Assembly: GCA_910592205.1 (NCBI GenBank) | Contig: CAJVPJ010000355.1 | Location: 1-27,402, forward strand | DNA length: 27,402 bases | Source: Paraglomus occultum | Taxonomy: Eukaryota; Glomeromycota; Glomeromycetes; Paraglomerales; Paraglomeraceae | Direction: 5' to 3' | Shown: one piece after another, positions 23,073 through 27,402 of the stretch | Position numbering within the stretch: position 1 is the first letter of the stretch | Layout of the letters: the number at the start of each line of letters is the position of its first letter | Program-made: the position numbers and the translations under genes | Notes under the pieces: generated by a model | What the model was told of the DNA's origin: nothing | The model's database searches: none | What the model saw: only the letters and a program-made list of their open reading frames with translations

Positions 23073-24313
23073 ATGAATCCTAAGGTGTTTATGGATATTA
23101 AGATTGGCTCACAATCAGGTAAGCATTACCAAGCAAGTTAGACAGTGTACAGGATGCCACATATATTATCACGTTTACGTATTCTTTTCAGCCGGCAGGA
23201 TGATTTTTAGCCTCTTTTACGAAACCGTACCCAAAACAGCCCAGAATTTTCGTGCTCTCTGTACTGGTGAGAAGGGCTATGCTACTATTATGCCATCGAA
23301 GCCATTATGGTATAAAGGAAGCAAGTTGTGAGTATATGCTATATTAAACAATATGAGTCAGTAAATTACATTAATTTACCTTTGATCACATGATTGTAGT
23401 CATCGTGTTATCCCCGGGTTCATGGCCCAAGGTGTGTTAAATTATGAGAGCTAGATAGGCTGCAAAATCACAAAGTGAAAGCGGTGAGCCCGATTGAGTG
23501 ATCTTTCTCTTAACTGTATTACTATAGTAACATCTTCTTTTAATATACTTCAGGTGGAGGTAAGCCTATGTGTTTTGAACATACCCCAGTATGATCTTAC
23601 TTCTCTTTTCACCTCCAGCTGAATTTTAACCTCATGGATAATTAATTACCGTCAGATTTTACACTCGGTGATGGTAGAGGTGGTGAATCTATATATGGAC
23701 CGAAGTTTCTTGAGTAAGTGAATGGACACAAGTTGATCTTGTTATGAACTGTAGAAGTACTGACGGACCGAATATTCGTATTCAAAATTAGTGAGAATTT
23801 TAAGTTGCAACATGATAAAAGGGTAAATTCTTTAATATGATAAGAAAATGAAATTGTGTTAACTTTAATTTCAAAGTATGTTAATATGAAAAAACGCTGG
23901 TATGTATTATCTTTACTCTAGGGTCTATTGAGTATGGCTAATTCCGGTCCTGTGAGTAACCTATATAATTATTATTTGCAAGAATCTATCACGTTTTACT
24001 AATGAAGTTAATTCTTGCACTCAGAACACAAATGGGTCTCAGTTTTTTATTACATTTAAAAAAACTCCATGGTAGTATTTCTAATTCTGCTCTTGAAAAA
24101 CAACCCCTGCATAATATAGTTTGTTTCTGAAAAAGTCTCAATACATTTATTAACTCCAGGTTGGATGGCAAACATGTTGTGTTTGGAAGCTTGGTAGATG
24201 GAGGGACAGTATTAGACCAGATTGAAAAATTAGGAACACAACTTGGGACACCAGAAGAAGTGATTGAGGTGGAAGACTGTGGAGAATGCAAAGATAGTGA
24301 TGAAAAGGTGTAA
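23073..24313 (+). CDS. Cyclophilin-type peptidyl-prolyl cis-trans isomerase (CyP40/plant-type loop)
   Basis: Nine exons, 23073-23118, 23192-23327, 23400-23431, 23554-23559, 23656-23713, 23792-23822, 23922-23951, 24025-24071 and 24160-24313, join in frame to 179 residues covering one full cyclophilin domain. Active-site residues are present at positions matching human CypA with an offset of 8: R63, F68, M69, Q71, N110, F121, W129, L130 and H134. The segment [14 protein letters not shown] after CTGEKG is the extra loop of plant, nematode and CyP40/Cpr6-type cyclophilins. [19 protein letters not shown] and the ending VEDCGECK also fit that type. CyP40 has C-terminal TPR repeats, and none are seen here before the TAA. 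A GTGTAA just before the stop could be a donor to unseen exons. No signal peptide, so probably cytosolic. Exon 4 is only 6 nt. It catalyses X-Pro bond isomerisation. Confidence 0.96.
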
Positions 24314-24424
24314 ATGCAGAAAAGAGATGCTGCAATGGAGTGAAGAGCAGTGAGTTCAAACCTGGGAGGTTATAATGCAGAAGAGAGAGTATATATGTGA
24401 ATGGTTGAATCTAAATGCACCTGC

Positions 24425-24430
24425 AATAAA
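24425..24430 (+). terminator. Candidate poly(A) signal of the cyclophilin gene
   Basis: AATAAA lies 112 nt after the cyclophilin stop codon, a typical distance for a short 3' UTR. It supports the stop at 24313 being the true gene end. Confidence 0.45.
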
Positions 24431-24483
24431 CGTCTGCGTATTATATGTGCTTGGATTTACATACCAATTTAAATTGTTAGATA

Positions 24484-24815
24484 TTATGACCACGTCGTCA
24501 CGTGTTTTAAGTTATGTACACTCAGTGACGATGAGTTTGCATCTGTGTCGTAATTCGAGTGACGACAAGATCGTCATTTGCCGAGGAAGCCAGCCGAGGT
24601 GTTAGCTGAAGTCATGAAGTGACATGAGTTTGCATTTGTGTCGTCATTCGAGTGACAATACGAGTTTGCGATTACGTCATCATTGCAGGGGTTGGCTTTG
24701 CTGTTGAAGTGGTATGAGCCATACGGCCAAGCATTTTCGAGTGACGACGAATCGCGTTTGTGTCGTCAGCCATGCGAGAGATGCCGGCTGACAATTTTAT
24801 ATTCGCGTCGTCATC
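24484..24815. repeat. Degenerate repeat cluster built on GTCGTCA / TGACGAC
   Basis: One unit, GAGTTTGCATCTGTGTCG followed by ATTCGAGTGACGAC, starts near 24531. It recurs at 24624 in slightly changed form (offset 93 bp) and partially at 24661 and 24736-24771. TCGTCA and its complement TGACGA occur many times in both orientations, so the stretch can form several short hairpins. It is richer in CG dinucleotides than its surroundings. No coding frame explains it. A decayed transposon end or satellite fragment is possible. Confidence 0.6.
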
Positions 24816-25376
24816 TGAAAAAAAATCTTACGCAGTTATGATGGTGAACTTACGATTGCATCACCGATTTTCATTATATTAATGTTAACATGACTTGCAG
24901 CAGGATTAAGTGCATAAAATCTAAACCAATTGAGCTAAGCTGGGTTTTCAGATATTTTTTATTATTATAGCATTTCGGGAAACTGTAGACTTAGACTTGC
25001 GATATAATTACTAATTATCAATAGCTAGCAATAGCTTAATACTCGAGAGCTTACGCACTCTGTGCGTAGTGCTTCGCGCATAACTGATAAGCTGATAATC
25101 GAAATGTTGAAGAAGCAGAGCTTAGAGTCTTCGGCTCATCAGTATCCATATTTAGCCTCACGTGGTAAATTTACTTTGCAAAGCGACATGCACTCTGTGC
25201 AATAAAAATTATTTCGCAAATAATTTTGATAAAATTTTTTCGTGACTGTTCGAATGCTTTTGCAACATCTTCATCTGAAAGAATTCTTGCAGTAAAAGAG
25301 CCATCGATAATTATTTCCAAATTGAAAAAATATTTTGCATAGTATATAAGCTAGCAGAGTGGACATAACCCCAACA
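24816..25376. other. Non-coding region with paired short hairpins
   Basis: The 11-mer GCACTCTGTGC occurs at 25055-25065 and 25190-25200. The first sits in a 6-bp stem (ACGCAC-TCT-GTGCGT) and the second in a 5-bp stem (TGCAC-TCT-GTGCA). A further hairpin, AAAATTATTT-CGC-AAATAATTTT, follows the second at about 25205-25230. I cannot match this to a known RNA gene. Confidence 0.45.
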
Positions 25377-25660
25377 AAATAATATAACCGAAATGTCAGC
25401 TATTGCAACAAAAATTATCAAAAAAATACAATCTCGAAAGATGGACGTAGTCAGTATATTTCTGGATTGCTGAAAATGATAGAAAGCGGAATCAAGCACG
25501 AAGACATTTTCAAGATGGTTTCAAATTCAGTGAGGAACAGATAAGCATATTGATTCCTACTCAGAAAAAAGGTCAGCGAAAAGTCGTAAACCTTGTAACT
25601 CTGGACAAAGCCCCGATAAAGTCGGAAGAAACCATCAGTGAGTTAGCACAACGATAAAAT
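25377..25660 (+). pseudogene. Possible eroded coding fragment
   Basis: Two adjacent plus-strand frames look protein-like and would join if one base were shifted near 25528. The first contains GRSQYISGLLKMIESGIKHE and the second contains KFSEEQISILIP and VVNLVTLDKAPIKSEETISE, ending at a TAA at 25655. No splice sites of the kind used elsewhere fit the junction, so a frameshift is more likely than an intron. I do not recognise the protein; a decayed transposon or host gene is possible. Confidence 0.25.
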
Positions 25661-26498
25661 TAGTGAAAAGGATATGAAGAATTAGATCTGACTTTTGGGT
25701 TCCAGCGATATAAGTTTTAAAGTAGGAACACATGCTCTTTGTTCATTGTTGATTGTTGATTGTTGACGGAAAACCCCTGTTCAGAAAATGAAAAAGATAT
25801 CGAACATATTAAAATCATCTAAAACTTATAGAGAAACGATGTCGCGTGTTCACTTTGTCGAAATAGATTATTGGGACATCTTTATTGGTGTAAACGCGCG
25901 ATCGACAATTCGATGATATTAATGTAAGGGCAGACTCGTTTATAATAATAGGGGTCGAAATAGATGATCCAAAGTTTTCACCATTTCCGCCAAGGTATTT
26001 TTTCTGCCATTAATATTATATATTAATAGTAATTGAAGTGTCATACTCAAATCGAATCTTTGACTATCAATTTAGTCTCAGTACCAATCAATAATAATGT
26101 AATGGTAAAATTCTTTAATGACTAATTATAATATTGAGACATCCAATAACCATCAATCCAAATAACAACGCGGCTTGTAAAAATTTTCTTGTCTTTCTTA
26201 TTTGATGGTATGTGAAAGCAAATAAAAAAATTGTTCACATATTAATATATAATATCATACTTGTAGTAGTAGTAGTAGTAAAATCTTGCTTATCACATTA
26301 GTTAAGTGAAGGTCACACCACTAACATTTCCACAGTGCAAAAAAAATTGAACAGTTAATGGTATGAAAATGTAAAAAAAAACTATACTAATACTAAGTTT
26401 AATTATTAATCATCCAAAAATTTGGGAAGTTCTTTTACTACTACAGCAATATAAAATAATTTAACTCAACTCTATATCTTATCTAGCAGAAACCATAT
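25661..26498. other. AT-rich region 3' of the LRR gene
   Basis: A short frame from an ATG at 25839 (MSRVHFVEIDYWDIFIG) and a nearby open stretch coding IIIGVEIDDPKFSPFPP up to about 25995 look weakly coding. They could be exons split by a very short intron, or relics. Simple repeats are present: TTGTTGA in three tandem copies near 25745-25766, and (GTA)6 at 26263-26280. No gene is called. Confidence 0.4.
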
Positions 26499-27402
26499 TT
26501 AATATTTAGAGATGAATTCAATCCAGAGCCTCTGTTCCTCCTGGATTCCCCATAGTAATAGATCTAGTACTAGAGATGTTAAAGAAGAATTTGATTCCAG
26601 AGCATTTGCCAATGCTGCTGCTCCTGTATCTCCTATTTGATTATCTTGAAGATCTAAAGATGTTAAAGAAGAATTTGACCCCAAAGCCTTTGCCAATGCT
26701 GTTGCTCCTGTATCTCCTATTTGATTCGAATATAGATTTAGAGATGTCAAAGAAGAATTTGATTCCAGAGCCTTTGTCAGTGCTGTTGTTCCTGTACTCC
26801 TATTCTATTATCTCTTAGATTTAGAGACGTTAAAGAAGAATTTGATTCCAGAGCATTTGCCAATGCTATTGCTCCTGTATCTCCTATTCTATTATCTCTT
26901 ATATTTAGAGATGTTAAAGAAGAATTTGATTCCAGAGCATTTGCCAATGCTATTGCTCCTGTATCTCCTATTCTATTATCTCTTAGATTTAGAGATGTTA
27001 AAGAAGAACTTGATTCCAAAGCATTTGCCAATGCTGCTGCTCCTGTATCTCCTATTCTATTATCTCTTAGATTTAGAGATGTTAAAGAAGAATTTGATTC
27101 CAGAGCATTTGCCAATGCTGTTGCTCCTGTATCTCCTATTCTATTATCTCTTAGATATAGAGATGTTAAAGAAGAATTTGATTCCAGAGCATTTGCCAAT
27201 GCTGTTGCTCCTGTATCTCCTATTCTATTATCTCTTAGATATAGAGATGTTAAAGAAGAATTTGATTCCAGAGCATTTGCCAATGCTGTTGCTCCTGTAT
27301 CTCCTATTCTATTATCTCTTAGATATAGAGATGTTAAAGAAGAATTTGATTCCAGAGCATTTGCCAATGCTGTTGCTCCTGTATCTCCTATTCTATTATC
27401 TC
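26499..27402 (-). CDS. Leucine-rich repeat protein, RNI/NLRC3-type, partial and frameshifted
   Basis: The frame enters from beyond the window end and encodes tandem 28-residue units of the form LTSLxLRDNRIGDTGATALANALESNSS, the ribonuclease-inhibitor-like LRR seen in NLR and other protein-interaction proteins. About ten units lie in the window. LRRs of this kind form a curved solenoid for protein binding. Near 26796 one base is missing relative to the other repeats (GTACTCC instead of GTATCTCC). This shifts the frame and gives a premature stop at 26777. Restoring register, the next two or three units continue to a stop at 26499. The last unit is degenerate and shorter by about 9 nt, with WGIQEEQRLW replacing the motif. 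The gene is either a pseudogene, a truncated allele, or intact with an assembly error in the repeat. The N-terminal domains are outside the window. Confidence 0.75.
26575..27402. repeat. 84 bp tandem repeat array (LRR units)
   Basis: About ten copies of an 84 bp unit, marked by GATGTTAAAGAAGAA at roughly 84 bp intervals, continue past the window end. From 26820 onward the copies differ at only a few positions, including synonymous ones. The copies nearest the 3' end of the gene (26575-26800) are more diverged. Confidence 0.95.

Noticed and set aside
26576-26818. Plus-strand frame of 80 codons opposite the LRR units
   Set aside because: It is the antisense shadow of the LRR array, open only because the repeat lacks stops in that frame.
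1-27402. tRNA genes, rRNA genes and CRISPR arrays
   Set aside because: No convincing A-box/B-box pair, no rRNA signature and no regularly spaced direct repeats with unique spacers were seen. The 84 bp array is coding LRR.

Overview
This is an AT-rich nuclear fragment from a eukaryote. Coding regions are broken by many short GT-AG introns, mostly 70-200 nt, and AATAAA-type signals follow several stop codons. The Sec61-gamma and eL33 proteins read most like fungal versions, especially early-diverging (Mucoromycota-like) fungi. That placement is an inference from remembered family patterns and needs a search. Nothing prokaryotic or organellar was seen.

Layout. (1) Positions 1-13,000 are gene-poor. 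The only gene model I can build there is a three-exon, 70-residue SANT/Myb-like protein (8664-9336). It is followed by a 48-unit AAC repeat (9837-9980) and a ~165 bp inverted-repeat element with pogo-like sub-repeats (10053-10219). (2) At 13,087-13,843 (+) lies a five-exon gene for ribosomal protein eL33. (3) On the minus strand at 14,330-15,399 are two small multi-exon gene models of unknown function. (4) The main gene is NAA35/MAK10, the auxiliary subunit of the NatC N-terminal acetyltransferase, at 16,207-20,170 (-). I could join 17 exons in frame into 815 residues. (5) A 99-residue unknown gene (20,743-21,204, +) is divergent from NAA35 and converges on SEC61G (21,584-21,976, -). (6) At 22,551-22,764 is a MITE-like element with inverted ends and a 10 bp flanking direct repeat. 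(7) At 23,073-24,313 (+) is a nine-exon cyclophilin containing a 6-nt microexon. (8) From 24,480 to 26,260 there are degenerate repeats, hairpins and possible eroded coding sequence. (9) From 26,499 to the window end, on the minus strand, is a nearly homogenised array of 84 bp leucine-rich repeats of the RNI/NLRC3 type, broken by a 1-nt frameshift.

The identified genes are mostly housekeeping and unrelated in pathway: translation (eL33), co-translational N-terminal acetylation (NAA35), ER translocation (SEC61G) and proline isomerisation (cyclophilin). NAA35, SEC61G and eL33 all act on or near the ribosome, but this reads as ordinary eukaryotic gene neighbourhood rather than an operon-like system. 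I did not find a convincing new multi-gene system. The most unusual signals are the cyclophilin microexon, the homogenised LRR array and the two small inverted-repeat elements.
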